From the NCBI GenBank assembly GCA_900315345.1, contig OMYP01000005.1, positions 108,278 to 172,277 on the forward strand: a DNA stretch of 64,000 nucleotides. The letters run 5' to 3'. Positions 8,261 through 16,963 of the stretch are shown in pieces. Each line of letters opens with the position of its first letter. Within the stretch, counting starts at the first letter, position 1. This stretch comes from an uncultured Selenomonadales bacterium. Lineage in GTDB: Bacteria > Bacillota > Negativicutes > Acidaminococcales > Acidaminococcaceae. A program made the position numbers and the translations under genes. The notes beneath the pieces are model-generated. The model had not been told where the DNA came from, made no database searches, and was given only the letters and a program-made list of their open reading frames with translations.

Positions 8261-8923
8261 CTACAGTTTTCCTGCAATGTACTCCCAGGCCTTAAACAGG
8301 TCCGTCAAAATCACTTCCGCCAGTTCATGCATTTCTGCCGTAGGGGCCTGCATGTCCGGCACCATAATGGGATGCATGCCTGCCCGGTACGCCGCCCGGA
8401 TCCCATTGTAGGAATCTTCCAGCACATAGCAGCGGGCCGGTTCTGCGCCAACTGCTTTGGCCGCAGCCAGAAAAATATCCGGTTCCGGCTTGCTGCGCTC
8501 TACCATATCCCCGCCAAGCACTGCATCAAAATGCTGCAGGATGCCAGCTTCTTCCAGTTCCATCCGCACAATATCACTTCGGGTAGAGGACGCCACCGCC
8601 ATGGGAATGCCTTCCTGTTTCAGCGCAGCCTGAATTTCCCTTACGCCGGGTTTCACCGGCAGCCGCCCTTCCCCATACAACTGGCGGAACAAAGCGGTCA
8701 CTTCCTTTTTATATGTTTCATAGGGAAAATCATTTCCGTATTTTTCCAGAAATTTTTTCCCCGTCTCCACCCGGTTGATCCCCTGCACCCGCATGCAGAT
8801 CTCCACAATATCCGGAATGTTATGCTTTTCGGCTATAGCCTGCCAACATTCAATCACAAGACGTTCCGAATCAAAAATTACGCCGTCCATATCGAAAAGG
8901 ACGGCCTGTACCTGTTTTTCCAT
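8261..8923 (-). CDS. HAD hydrolase, beta-phosphoglucomutase/phosphatase-like
   Basis: A 220-residue HAD subfamily IA protein. Motif I is FDMDGVIFDSE (nucleophile and acid aspartates near residues 10 and 12), motif II is VASSTRS, the motif III lysine precedes PEPDIF, and motif IV is VLEDSYNG. A helical cap of about 70 residues lies after motif I, as in beta-phosphoglucomutase and related sugar-phosphate phosphatases. The start has AGGA at -8. It is alone on the minus strand and is probably cytoplasmic. Whether it is a mutase or a phosphatase cannot be told. Confidence 0.85.
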   Translation of the reverse strand: MEKQVQAVLFDMDGVIFDSERLVIECWQAIAEKHNIPDIVEICMRVQGINRVETGKKFLEKYGNDFPYETYKKEVTALFRQLYGEGRLPVKPGVREIQAALKQEGIPMAVASSTRSDIVRMELEEAGILQHFDAVLGGDMVERSKPEPDIFLAAAKAVGAEPARCYVLEDSYNGIRAAYRAGMHPIMVPDMQAPTAEMHELAEVILTDLFKAWEYIAGKL

Positions 8924-9068
8924 ATAGCTAATCCTTATTGACTAAAATTTAAATTCCATCCATCCCGCATTATTATAACACATCCTTGTCATTCCTATTC
9001 GATTTTAGTAATATAATATTATAAATGAACTATTTGCGAATTTTTAACGATACGAGGTTATAGCAGAA

Positions 9069-10151
9069 ATGAAAAATTTTATGAATACAGGAATGACTGC
9101 AATCCTTGCCGGCTTCCTGTTACTATTCCCCGTTACGGAAGCAGCTGCCGCGGAAAAGGTTTCCGGACAATCTGCTCCAGCCCCTGTATCTGCCACCATA
9201 CACCCATCTAACGGCGCCGCAATAAACACAGAACACATATCGGCCGCCCCAGTATTGCAGGAAGAAATCCTTTCCCTTACGCCCTCTCAGCTATCAGAGG
9301 AAGAAAACCTCATGGCTATTTTATGGGTACAGCGTTCCGCTGAGTTCCGGGGACTTTGCTACCAGGCCTATAACATGGCCACCATGGTGGTGGACAAGGC
9401 CCTGGCCCAACGGGAAGCCATTGCGTCCCTCCGTCCCCTGGCCGTAGTCCTTGACATCGACGATACCATTGTCAGCCACGGCCCCTTGGAAATGTATTAT
9501 GTGGAACACCCCGAAGCGAAAGCAAATTACAACGCCTGGGAATATTGGATCGGACAGATTTCAAAGACAAACCTGCTGCCGGGCGCCGGGGATTTTTTAC
9601 GGCATGTCCAGCGCCATGGAGTGGAAGTGTTTTATGTAACCGGACGGGGACCCCAGGACAGGGAATCAACCATTCGCTTTTTCCAAAAGGCAGGACTGCC
9701 TTTGCCTGACGAACGCCACCTGCTGATGAACGACCGCAGCGGCAGCAAGATGAACCACTTCAATAAACTGGAGCGCCGTTATAACATCATCTGTTACATC
9801 GGCGACAACGCGGCGGATTTTCCCATTGGTGCAATGCGGGAAGAAAATGAAATTATTATAAAAACACCCGACACTGAATTGCAAAATACTGCCACACGGA
9901 ATGTAAAAATAAAACAGGAAATACCACTGGATGTCCTTGCCATGCTGAAGCATGACAAAAATAAAAAGCGCAATGCCACTGTAAGCGCAAACAAAAAAGA
10001 TTTCGGCACAAAATTTATCCTGCTGCCCAACCCCATGTACGGAGACTGGGAATACAACCTGGCAAAAAAATACCGCAGCCTGCCTGCGGAACAGCGCATC
10101 GCCCTGCGCAAGGCAGCGGTGAAAAGTTTTGAAGAAAAAGATATGCGCTGA
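9069..10151 (+). CDS. e(P4)-type class C acid phosphatase / 5'-nucleotidase
   Basis: A 360-residue secreted protein. The N-terminus is a signal peptide (MTAILAGFLLLFPVTEAAAA) without a lipobox cysteine, unlike Haemophilus e(P4). The DDDD-superfamily motif I LDIDDTIVSH lies near residue 131, then YWIGQ, YVTGRG for motif II, and IGDNAADF for motif III-IV. The C-terminal ILLPNPMYGDWE is a hallmark of this family. Such enzymes dephosphorylate nucleotides and other phosphomonoesters outside the cytoplasm. The stretch between the signal and the catalytic domain contains NLMAILWVQRSAEFRGLCYQ, also family-typical. The downstream terminator is shared with tmRNA. Confidence 0.9.
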   Translation: MKNFMNTGMTAILAGFLLLFPVTEAAAAEKVSGQSAPAPVSATIHPSNGAAINTEHISAAPVLQEEILSLTPSQLSEEENLMAILWVQRSAEFRGLCYQAYNMATMVVDKALAQREAIASLRPLAVVLDIDDTIVSHGPLEMYYVEHPEAKANYNAWEYWIGQISKTNLLPGAGDFLRHVQRHGVEVFYVTGRGPQDRESTIRFFQKAGLPLPDERHLLMNDRSGSKMNHFNKLERRYNIICYIGDNAADFPIGAMREENEIIIKTPDTELQNTATRNVKIKQEIPLDVLAMLKHDKNKKRNATVSANKKDFGTKFILLPNPMYGDWEYNLAKKYRSLPAEQRIALRKAAVKSFEEKDMR

Positions 10152-10184
10152 TATATTTCAAAATGTAATTACATACGCAAAAAC

Positions 10185-10222
10185 AAAAAAGGAGATGCCG
10201 TTTCCGTTACGGTATCTCCTTA
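10185..10222. terminator. Terminator of tmRNA (also ends the convergent phosphatase gene)
   Basis: Stem AAGGAGATNCCGT / ACGGTATCTCCTT with loop TTCCGTT, followed on the minus strand by TTTTTTGTTTTT. It sits 45 nt beyond the tmRNA 3' end and 35 nt after the convergent gene. Confidence 0.85.
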
Positions 10223-10266
10223 AAATTTTACCACACCTTACATCGAAAATGTGGAACTGTTTAATT

Positions 10267-10618
10267 TGGTGGAGGTGGAGGGAGTCGAACCCTCGTCCGA
10301 ACATATTGCCATACAACTTTCTCCGAGCGCAGACAGCATACTTTGTTTCGCTCTGACAATGCCTGCCGACCGGCCTTGCCATCGCTAGTTCGTAAGATTT
10401 AATCCGGGGCTACGAACCTTACCCTCGGACGATCCCGCTAAGTGACGTCCTTACCGCTCCTGCGGGAGCCGGAGCAGCAGGACGGGTTGCTTAAATTAAG
10501 CAGCCAGTGCTAATTCGTTATCTGCGTTTAAGTTTAAACGTCCACCGTTTAACGTGCTGATGGAACCACGGCTCGCTTATCGTACACCACCTATACCCGT
10601 CGAAGCCTTTACACCCCC
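10267..10618 (-). ncRNA. ssrA: Transfer-messenger RNA (tmRNA)
   Basis: About 352 nt. The 5' end GGGGGTGTAAAGGCTTCGAC and the 3' end GGTTCGACTCCCTCCACCTC plus CACCA form the tRNA-Ala-like half with CCA encoded; the 7-bp acceptor stem GGGGGUG/CACCUCC includes one G-U pair. The tag reading frame at 10525-10496 reads GCA GAT AAC GAA TTA GCA CTG GCT GCT TAA, giving ADNELALAA, with the hydrophobic end recognised by ClpXP-type proteases. The G-rich and C-rich blocks after the stop fit the usual pseudoknots. Its partners SmpB and RNase R are encoded at 28.9-32.1 kb. No promoter is visible directly upstream, so it may be cut from a longer transcript started at 10900-10928. Confidence 0.96.
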
Positions 10619-10636
10619 GGTTAGGAATTTGAGGAA

Positions 10637-10766
10637 AACAACTTGATCAGAATGCGCAGGATAAATTTCTTCCAGATAAGGCGGAGGAGTGAGACGTAGC
10701 GGAGCTACGTCAAACGACGACAACGAAATCTGGAAAAATTTAGACAAGCATAATGGAAAAGTTGTT
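10637..10766. repeat. Inverted-repeat element between tmRNA and its likely promoter
   Basis: About 130 bp with terminal AACAACTT/AAGTTGTT, inner arms AAATTTCTTCCAGAT / ATCTGGAAAAATTT and a central hairpin GACGTAG-CGGAG-CTACGTC. It looks like a non-coding palindromic (MITE- or REP-like) element. It does not resemble repeat families A and B elsewhere in the window. Confidence 0.7.
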
Positions 10767-10774
10767 GACGAAAA

Positions 10775-10894
10775 TTCCGTTTAGGCCCCTGCTTAAAGCA
10801 GGAAAGAGTAACAGCTGAACGCCGGCTTATCATCCGATACGTCGCGCTGTCAGAACAGGTTGCAAGGCAACACTGTCTCCGCAGATTTTGTGCA
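10775..10894 (-). ncRNA. Candidate structured small RNA or tmRNA 5' leader
   Basis: Downstream of a near-consensus promoter lies about 110 nt with no reading frame but dense pairing: ACAG-T-GTTGC-CTT-GCAAC-CTGT, then ACAGC with GCTGT enclosing CGG/CCG, then the perfect hairpin CCTGC-TTTAA-GCAGG. The first CCTGC near the expected start could instead pair with the last GCAGG, as in a closing stem. A 6S-like RNA is one possibility, but it is short for that and I could not match the family. It may alternatively be the 5' leader of a tmRNA precursor. Confidence 0.45.
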
Positions 10895-10899
10895 GGATG

Positions 10900-10928
10900 A
10901 TTATAGCATAATTTAAATAAAAAATCAA
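10900..10928 (-). promoter_or_regulatory. Strong sigma-70-type promoter upstream of tmRNA region
   Basis: TTGATT and TATAAT with exactly 17 bp between them on the minus strand; predicted start near 10893. It is the best promoter upstream of tmRNA. Confidence 0.8.
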
Positions 10929-11227
10929 CAATAAAAGATTTCTGCGTCTGTCAGAACTTTTTTCTTTACACATCCACACAGCTTAAGCTGCCGCCCTGTA
11001 TCGCCATCGGGCAAGTAAAAAAATGCCGTTACTTTTTACGTATCACTTTGTGTCCCCTGTTGAAAACCGGTGAACGATTTCTTCCTCACAACTATGTAAT
11101 GTGAAATTAGCTCCCCTTATTCCCCATTTTGGAAGCGACTTTCTGCTTGCCCATAAAGTCCTTTTAAAATACTTGCGCATACAAAGTTATGACCAGACCC
11201 GCGTTCGCTGTCACCAATCGCCATACA
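10929..11227. other. Intergenic stretch with no recognised feature
   Basis: Nothing convincing is seen here: no long frame with a ribosome site, no clear terminator, and no match to the repeats in the window. Confidence 0.5.
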
Positions 11228-11806
11228 CTATCTGTATCTGCAGTCCAGAAGGTGGTCGTTAACCATTCCGATCGACTGCATGAAAGAATATGTAATGACT
11301 GGCCCAACAAAAGCCATTCCCAATTTCCTGAAATCTTTACTCATCTTTCCTGAAATCTCCGTCTCGGCAGGAATTTCAGAACTTTTTGCCCAGTGTCCCA
11401 CTATTTGTTTCCCATCCGTATAGGACCATACAAATTTATCAAAGCTTCCGTACTGTTCAATCACTTTCATAACCACAATTGCGTTCTTACGGACACTGAA
11501 GATTTTATTTTTGTTTCTGATCAACGCTGCATTCTCTAAAAGACTATAAAGATACTCGTCGGTCAAAGATGCGCATTTTGCTATATCAAAATCAAAGAAT
11601 GCTTTTTTATACGCCTGTCGTTTGTTAATAATCGTCCTCCAGGATAACCCGACGCTTTGCCCTTCCAGACAGAGCATTTCAAAAATGTGCCGGTCATCGT
11701 GTGAAATTTTGCACCATTCATGGTCATGGTATTTCGTTAATAACGGATCCTTTATTGCCCATAATCTGCAATCGCTTTCTTTTTCCAAAAGATTGTCAGG
11801 TTTCAT
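11228..11806 (-). CDS. tag: DNA-3-methyladenine glycosylase I
   Basis: A 192-residue Tag protein of normal length. It removes 3-methyladenine from alkylated DNA in base-excision repair. The N-terminal CRLWAIKDPLLTKYHDHEW supplies zinc ligands C13 and H27, and the C-terminal GMVNDHLLDCRYR supplies H185 and C189. FEMLCLEGQSVGLSW contains the acidic residue (E48) used for base recognition in the family, and GLSWRTIINKRQAY is also conserved. Its start overlaps the stop of the upstream cupin gene by 4 bp (ATGA), implying translational coupling. Confidence 0.95.
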   Translation of the reverse strand: MKPDNLLEKESDCRLWAIKDPLLTKYHDHEWCKISHDDRHIFEMLCLEGQSVGLSWRTIINKRQAYKKAFFDFDIAKCASLTDEYLYSLLENAALIRNKNKIFSVRKNAIVVMKVIEQYGSFDKFVWSYTDGKQIVGHWAKSSEIPAETEISGKMSKDFRKLGMAFVGPVITYSFMQSIGMVNDHLLDCRYR

Positions 11807-12138
11807 TTACTGTACTCCGGCACAACGGCAAAAAATGTCAGGTCTTCCGTTCCGTCATTTATTACCGTATGTATAGAACCTTCCGGACAGTAACAGGCCA
11901 CGCCGGAAATGAGTTCTTCCTTTTTCCCATCGCAGATAACACAGCCTTTGCCGGACAAACCGTAAATAATTTCACTGCTGCCTTCATGTTTATGTTCTCC
12001 TACCGTAGCGCCCGGAACTAACCGGCCCAGCAAGATTTTATTGTTTGCATCGACATACATCTTTGCGTTCAATTCTTTTTCTCCGCCTTTAAAATGCGGC
12101 AGCGCCTTTTCTTCCATCGTCTTAAAATCAAAACGCAT
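11803..12138 (-). CDS. Cupin-domain protein
   Basis: A 111-residue single cupin. Motif 1 is GEHKHEGSSEIIYGLSGKG and motif 2 is CYCPEGSIHTVINDG, so at least three His and one Glu can bind a metal. Small cupins of this type may be enzymes, sensors or binding proteins; none can be assigned here. It overlaps tag by 4 bp on the same strand and is the first gene of that pair. Confidence 0.85.
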   Translation of the reverse strand: MRFDFKTMEEKALPHFKGGEKELNAKMYVDANNKILLGRLVPGATVGEHKHEGSSEIIYGLSGKGCVICDGKKEELISGVACYCPEGSIHTVINDGTEDLTFFAVVPEYSK

Positions 12139-12268
12139 GACGACCCCTCCGTTCCATACTGTTTTACCGTCAATTAACTGTAAAAAATTTTATCGTTTCC
12201 ACCACAATTTTATCCGACAAACAGCCCTTCGATATGGAACGGCCTTTCATGCCACTCCATGTCTGATC

Positions 12269-13054
12269 TCATCGCACGTCACCTTTACGCAAAAACATCT
12301 CCTGCAGTTCCACCTCCGGGTGCCGGTACTGGTTTTCCTTCTTGATCGCATGGCCGTTTACCATCATTCCCCCCTGTGGGCAAGTATGGACACAGGCCAT
12401 GCAAAAAGCACAATGGTTGCCAACGGCGGCTTTCCCATTCTTCATATCCAGATTATGCGACGGGCATATTCTGATACAAAGCCCGCAGCCAACACAGGCG
12501 TCCTTGTCAACAGATACAATAAATCGCTTCATCCCGATGCTTTTTACGAGATCGCTGGAAAGGATGCTCCCCATGATAGATGATTTTGTCATAGAATAAT
12601 CGATTTGTTTCTGTTCCACGGCCCGTGCTACTTCCCGAACCAGGTCATTTTCCCCGTCCAGCTTGTGATAATCATAACTTACATTCTTCTTCCATGTTGC
12701 CGTGCTGTTTGCAATCATAAAAGATACCTTGCCGTATTTCAGATCGCAGCCCCGGCTCTTCAATATCTCACGCAGGTGGCACAACGAATTCCCATAGGAA
12801 CCGCCACAGGTAGCCACTCCATAAAAATAAGTGTATTGACTCAGTTTCACAGTTTTAAAGAACTCTTCTACCGGCTTTGGCACATCGCCATAATACACCG
12901 GGAATACAATACCGATGCGATCTTCCTTTTCCAAATCATAACTGTCCGGATTTTCCGCTAACCGAATTAGCGGAACAGCTTCGTCCCCAATGGCGGCCGC
13001 CAGTTTCTTTGCGACACTGTAAGAATTACCTGTTCCTGAAAAATAGATGATCAT
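12269..13054 (-). CDS. EFR1-type flavodoxin-ferredoxin fusion
   Basis: About 261 residues from the ATG at 13054 (AGAGGG upstream); the frame runs 17 codons further without support. The N-terminal half is a flavodoxin-like domain opening MIIYFSGTGNSYSVAKKLAA with the FMN phosphate loop SGTGNS, followed by VFPVYYGDVPKPVEEF. The C-terminal half holds two 4Fe-4S motifs, CVGCGLCIRICP and CAFCMACVHTCP. The EFR1 family transfers electrons in anaerobes; partner proteins are unknown. It is cytoplasmic and monocistronic as far as can be seen. Confidence 0.9.
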   Translation of the reverse strand: MIIYFSGTGNSYSVAKKLAAAIGDEAVPLIRLAENPDSYDLEKEDRIGIVFPVYYGDVPKPVEEFFKTVKLSQYTYFYGVATCGGSYGNSLCHLREILKSRGCDLKYGKVSFMIANSTATWKKNVSYDYHKLDGENDLVREVARAVEQKQIDYSMTKSSIMGSILSSDLVKSIGMKRFIVSVDKDACVGCGLCIRICPSHNLDMKNGKAAVGNHCAFCMACVHTCPQGGMMVNGHAIKKENQYRHPEVELQEMFLRKGDVR

Positions 13055-13165
13055 AACATATTTCCCTCTATGAACCTGTTGTTTTTTTCCTTTAAAGCCC
13101 TCCATTTATTTTCCGCCACCGCAAGGACCTCTGCCGACGGATTTAACTCTAAAGGCCAGCATACT

Positions 13166-14161
13166 TTATTTCCCCAACAGCAGCTTCCGAATCTCTTTGT
13201 AGTATTCACGCTGCTTTTTATCCAGTTCATCCTGAGAACCCATGGACAGGTCCCACTTTATCCATGACCAGGGTTCCCCATAGGTTACGGTAAGGGTAAC
13301 GGTTGGAGCATCCAGGGCGATCAGATCCGTTTCCGGGAAAAGGGGCCAGGTATCAACCGCATACTTGCGGCCCAATGCTTCCATTTCGTCCAGCGACCTG
13401 GCATCCACAGTCTTCTTCTCCGTTTTTTCCGGGGCATTGTTCCATTGCTTAGCGCTGCTTTCGTACAAGGCATCCCGGTCGGTAATCCGTTTCAGCTCCA
13501 CATGGCGATGGCCGCCGTCCATACCGCCTCCGCTGCTATACCGGCATGCCATGACCCGGCCCAGCTGCACGCTGCCATCGTAAAGCTTCTGCCCTTTCTC
13601 CTTGGCCAGCTTTTCCATAAAGGCCACCAGCTTCGCCTCGGTTTCAAGCCGCCGGAAAGGGCCGTCTTTACTTGGGCGGTTTACCGTAATGTGTTTGCCG
13701 TTGTTATATTCTACGTAAAGAAGGCGCAAGGGTTTTACTTCTTCCGCTTTTGCCGTTGCCGCGGCCGCCGTTACGCCTTCTGCCTGCAGCATGGCATCCA
13801 GTTCTGCCAACATCCCTTCATCGGCGGTAAAGCTGCAGCCCCGGGGAAAGATCCGTTCCCCTTTTTTCGGCCCGTCGGTGACGGGCTTCATGCCTACAAA
13901 GCCGGAAGCAGTTGGCGCGTCGTAGTCTTTTCGTTTCAACGTGCGCATGGTGCAACGGATTTTTTCCCCGTCCCGGTTCATCACCAGCTCATAGCTGCAC
14001 TTGTTGTAATAAAAGGAAATTTCGCTTTTCTGGATCTGACTGGGAACCAAAGACGATCCCGGCTTCTGCGCCGGCGCCGGTTTTTCTTCCGCCTTGCCGC
14101 ACCCGGGCAGGGCCAACAGGCTGCAACACAGTAAAAAGATACCGAACTTCCAAATTTGCAT
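13166..14161 (-). CDS. Lipoprotein of unknown function
   Basis: About 331 residues from the ATG at 14161, which has GGGGAGG upstream; the frame extends 16 codons further. A lipoprotein signal ends LLALPGC, followed by a Pro/Lys-rich tether (GKAEEKPAPAQKPG). The mature protein is about 300 residues of mixed alpha/beta with an Ala-rich insertion (VTAAAATAKAEEVK) in the middle. I do not recognise a family. It begins a minus-strand unit that ends near the EFR1 gene, but a 110-bp gap separates them. Confidence 0.75.
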   Translation of the reverse strand: MQIWKFGIFLLCCSLLALPGCGKAEEKPAPAQKPGSSLVPSQIQKSEISFYYNKCSYELVMNRDGEKIRCTMRTLKRKDYDAPTASGFVGMKPVTDGPKKGERIFPRGCSFTADEGMLAELDAMLQAEGVTAAAATAKAEEVKPLRLLYVEYNNGKHITVNRPSKDGPFRRLETEAKLVAFMEKLAKEKGQKLYDGSVQLGRVMACRYSSGGGMDGGHRHVELKRITDRDALYESSAKQWNNAPEKTEKKTVDARSLDEMEALGRKYAVDTWPLFPETDLIALDAPTVTLTVTYGEPWSWIKWDLSMGSQDELDKKQREYYKEIRKLLLGK

Positions 14162-14440
14162 GGCGCACCTCCCCTTTTGTGATAAAAAAAACGTTTCCAT
14201 ATATTTCAATTATAGCAATATCATATGAAAAAAACCACTGAAAATGATGCCGCCGGCGCTATTTTATGATATAATTTTTACCGTAATTATTTTACGCAAT
14301 TTGTTTTGCATTTTGCCTGCGCGTTGATTCGTAATTTGTTTTACATTTTATTTTTCAGAACAAAATCCACAACAAGCAACAAGGACGAAGTATTTTCATT
14401 TTTTTCGCCACCTGACGGCGGCAGAAACGGAGAGCGTTTT

Positions 14441-15157
14441 ATGAAAACCATTGGCATTATGGGGGGCATGGGCCCCATGGCAACCGTTGACCTGATGCAG
14501 AAGGTCATCGTGGCTACAAAAGCAATTAAAGACCAGGAACATATCCATACGGTCATCGACAACAACACCAACATCCCGGATCGTTCCGAATGTATCTTCG
14601 GGAAAGGCCCCAGCCCCGTGCCGGAAATGGTAAAATCGGCAGAACGCCTGACCGCCATGGGCGCCGACGTGATCATCATCGGCTGCAACACGGCCCACTA
14701 TTTCCTGCCGGAAGTACAGAAACAGGTAAGGACCCCTTTCATCAACATGATTGAAGAGACGGCAGCCTTCTGCAAAAAAGAAGGATATCATACCCTGGGC
14801 CTGCTGGCTTCTGCGGGAACCTGCGCCTCGGGAATCTACAAAAAAGCATTTGAATCCTTAGGCATGGAACTGCTGCACCCGGAAGAAAAGGAACAGGAAA
14901 TCATTCACAAAATGATCTACGACGGGGTGAAGGCCACCAATTACAACTACGATGCCTCTGCCGCCCAGGCCGTACTGAAAGCCATGGAACAGCGGGGCGT
15001 GGAAGCTTTTATTTTAGGCTGCACGGAAGTGCCGGTGGCCGTACAGATGTATGACCTGCAGGGCTGCTTCGTTGACGCAACGGAAGTGCTGGCGGAAAAA
15101 GCCGTAGCCTGGGCCGGCGGCGAAGTTAACAGCAGCCTGCCCCGGAAAAGCAAGTAA
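14441..15157 (+). CDS. Aspartate/glutamate racemase family protein
   Basis: About 238 residues from the ATG at 14441 (GGAG at -8); an upstream in-frame extension of 45 codons is not supported. It starts MKTIGIMGGMGPMATVDLMQ, typical of aspartate racemases. The two catalytic cysteines sit in IIIGCNTAHYF (C82) and FILGCTEVPVA (C194). The PLP-independent family inverts D/L-aspartate or D/L-glutamate. It is followed 94 bp later by a TSUP transporter on the same strand; a functional link is not evident. Confidence 0.9.
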   Translation: MKTIGIMGGMGPMATVDLMQKVIVATKAIKDQEHIHTVIDNNTNIPDRSECIFGKGPSPVPEMVKSAERLTAMGADVIIIGCNTAHYFLPEVQKQVRTPFINMIEETAAFCKKEGYHTLGLLASAGTCASGIYKKAFESLGMELLHPEEKEQEIIHKMIYDGVKATNYNYDASAAQAVLKAMEQRGVEAFILGCTEVPVAVQMYDLQGCFVDATEVLAEKAVAWAGGEVNSSLPRKSK

Positions 15158-15251
15158 CTTCGGAATATTTTGCAGTCAAACATCGCCGCTGCAGGCAATT
15201 GCCTGCCAATGTCATGCTGCGGCGATTTCCGTCATGTTAAGGTAGTTTATC

Positions 15252-16010
15252 ATGGATGCTTACACCCAATATCTTATCATCTGCCCCCTGCTGTTTTTAG
15301 GGGGCTTTGTAGACTCCATCGCCGGAGGCGGCGGTCTCATCACCCTGCCTGCTTACCTGCTGGCAGGCCTCCCTCCCCATCTGGCCCTGGGCACCAACAA
15401 ATTCAGCTCCGCCATGGGCACCACCATTTCCACCGCCCGGCTGGCCCTGAACGGGTTCATCAAACTGCGCCCTGCCCTCATCTGTATCGCCGGAGCTTTT
15501 ATCGGTTCCTCTATCGGATCCCGCCTGGCCCTCCTCATCAGCGATGAAATTTTCAACAAGCTGCTGATTATCGTGCTGCCCATCGCCGCCTTTTACGTAA
15601 TGCGCAACAAAGGGTTAAGCCAGGACCCGGAAAGTTACGTGGATAAAACCGACAGCAGAACGCCCCTGCGGATTGCGGTCATCGCGTTTTTCATCGGCGG
15701 CTACGACGGCTTTTACGGGCCCGGCGCCGGCACCTTCTTGCTGCTGGCCCTGACAGGCTGGGCCGCGTTGGACGTGCGCAACGCCGCGGGCCTGACGAAA
15801 GCCGCCAACCTGACCTCCAACATCGCCGCCCTCATCACCTTTATCCTCAGCGGCAACGTAGATTACCAGCTGGGGCTGGCTGGGGCCGTCTGCAACATTG
15901 CGGGGGCTTACATCGGCGCCGGCATGGTCCTGACCAAAGCCAATAAAATTGTGAAGCCCCTGATCATTGTGGTACTGGCATTACTGTTTATCAAAATCAT
16001 AACAAAATAA
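15252..16010 (+). CDS. TSUP family (TauE/SafE) anion exporter
   Basis: A 252-residue polytopic membrane protein with about eight hydrophobic segments arranged as two repeats. The TSUP repeat signature appears as GGFVDSIAGGGGLITLPA in the first half and GGYDGFYGPGAGTFLLLA in the second. Family members export sulfite, sulfoacetate, taurine breakdown products or other small organic anions; the substrate cannot be predicted. An AAGGTAG ribosome site lies about 7 bases upstream and a strong terminator follows directly. Confidence 0.93.
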   Translation: MDAYTQYLIICPLLFLGGFVDSIAGGGGLITLPAYLLAGLPPHLALGTNKFSSAMGTTISTARLALNGFIKLRPALICIAGAFIGSSIGSRLALLISDEIFNKLLIIVLPIAAFYVMRNKGLSQDPESYVDKTDSRTPLRIAVIAFFIGGYDGFYGPGAGTFLLLALTGWAALDVRNAAGLTKAANLTSNIAALITFILSGNVDYQLGLAGAVCNIAGAYIGAGMVLTKANKIVKPLIIVVLALLFIKIITK

Positions 16011-16026
16011 ATTTTTTCGATACAGA

Positions 16027-16063
16027 CCGCCTTTCCTGTTCTTCAGGGAAGGCGTATTTTTTT
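16027..16063 (+). terminator. Intrinsic terminator of the TSUP gene
   Basis: CGCCTTTCCTG pairs with CAGGGAAGGCG and is followed by ATTTTTTT. Confidence 0.9.
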
Positions 16064-16298
16064 ACCGGCCTTACCGTTGATTCCGCTAATTCATCTTAAT
16101 AAAATATATATTCTTGTTGATAATAAATCTTATAAATGATAAAATAAGGTAGCGGCATAAACAGGCAGAATCTCTTCAGCAGCACCTGCCTCCGCGTATG
16201 GGGCAACAGGAATAAATGGAACGCTGATGGAATCGGATTTTTATAATGCTATCAACACAATCAACTAACGAAAAAGCTTTTCAGCTTGGGAGGTTAAC

Positions 16299-16700
16299 AT
16301 GGCAGAACGGAGAATCACATACGACAACGAACTGGAGATCATGATCGAAGATTATCTGGCCAATCCGCTGGAAGCGGAACTGGAACGGGTCATTGAGGGG
16401 CTGACGGAAGAAGAACAGGCAGAACGGAAAGCCAACGTGCAGCAGGTACTGGAAGGCCGGGAAAAATTTGAGATACCCAGCGCCCAGGTGCTCCACAACA
16501 TCATGGAAGTGTGGCGGGCCTTCCGCCCATCCGTTTACAAAAAATTAAAACGCATGGAAAGCATGCCCCTGGAAGCGGAACGGCTGTTGCAGGAACAGGG
16601 CCGCATCAAATCAAAACTCCCTTACAACCGGGAGACCACCGACATGTTTGCCATGGTTGGCAAAGACGAAGACCCTCTGAATGAGTATCCGGATTATTAA
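16299..16700 (+). CDS. Hypothetical helical protein
   Basis: A 133-residue, strongly charged (Glu/Lys/Arg-rich) protein starting MAERRITYDNELEIMIEDYL with GGGAGG 6 bases upstream. It is predicted to be almost all helix, with no signal peptide and no membrane segment. I do not recognise a family. It sits alone between two plus-strand terminators. Confidence 0.65.
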   Translation: MAERRITYDNELEIMIEDYLANPLEAELERVIEGLTEEEQAERKANVQQVLEGREKFEIPSAQVLHNIMEVWRAFRPSVYKKLKRMESMPLEAERLLQEQGRIKSKLPYNRETTDMFAMVGKDEDPLNEYPDY

Positions 16701-16769
16701 CATATTAGCAAAACAAAAAAACTGTACAGTATTTGAAACCTTGCACGCTATTATTATACTTAAAGTTAA

Positions 16770-16801
16770 AACCCCTGCCCGCAGTACAACGGACAGGGGT
16801 T
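16770..16801. terminator. Hairpin after the hypothetical gene
   Basis: AACCCCTG pairs with CAGGGGTT (extended by further pairs); the following T-tract is weak on either strand. Confidence 0.4.
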
Positions 16802-16903
16802 CATTTATTGCACAGCAGCCAAGGCGGTAGCCGCTGTGAAACGCCTTTTTATACGCCGGGCCTAAAGCCGGCAAAATTTTTGCAAAAACTTTAGCAACTG
16901 ACC

Positions 16904-16939
16904 GGCAGGAAGTGATCAGGTTTCCTGCCCTTCTTTTTT
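16904..16939 (+). terminator. Intrinsic terminator, plus strand
   Basis: GGCAGGAA pairs with TTCCTGCC and is followed by CTTCTTTTTT. It faces the end of meaB and probably blocks read-through into it. Confidence 0.65.
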
Positions 16940-16963
16940 CGCGCCATTGCGCGTCGTGTTTCT

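Noticed and set aside
10775..10894. RNase P or SRP RNA
   Set aside because: Lacks the GAGGAAAGTC-type and GGAAGGAAGCA-type core blocks; length also wrong.
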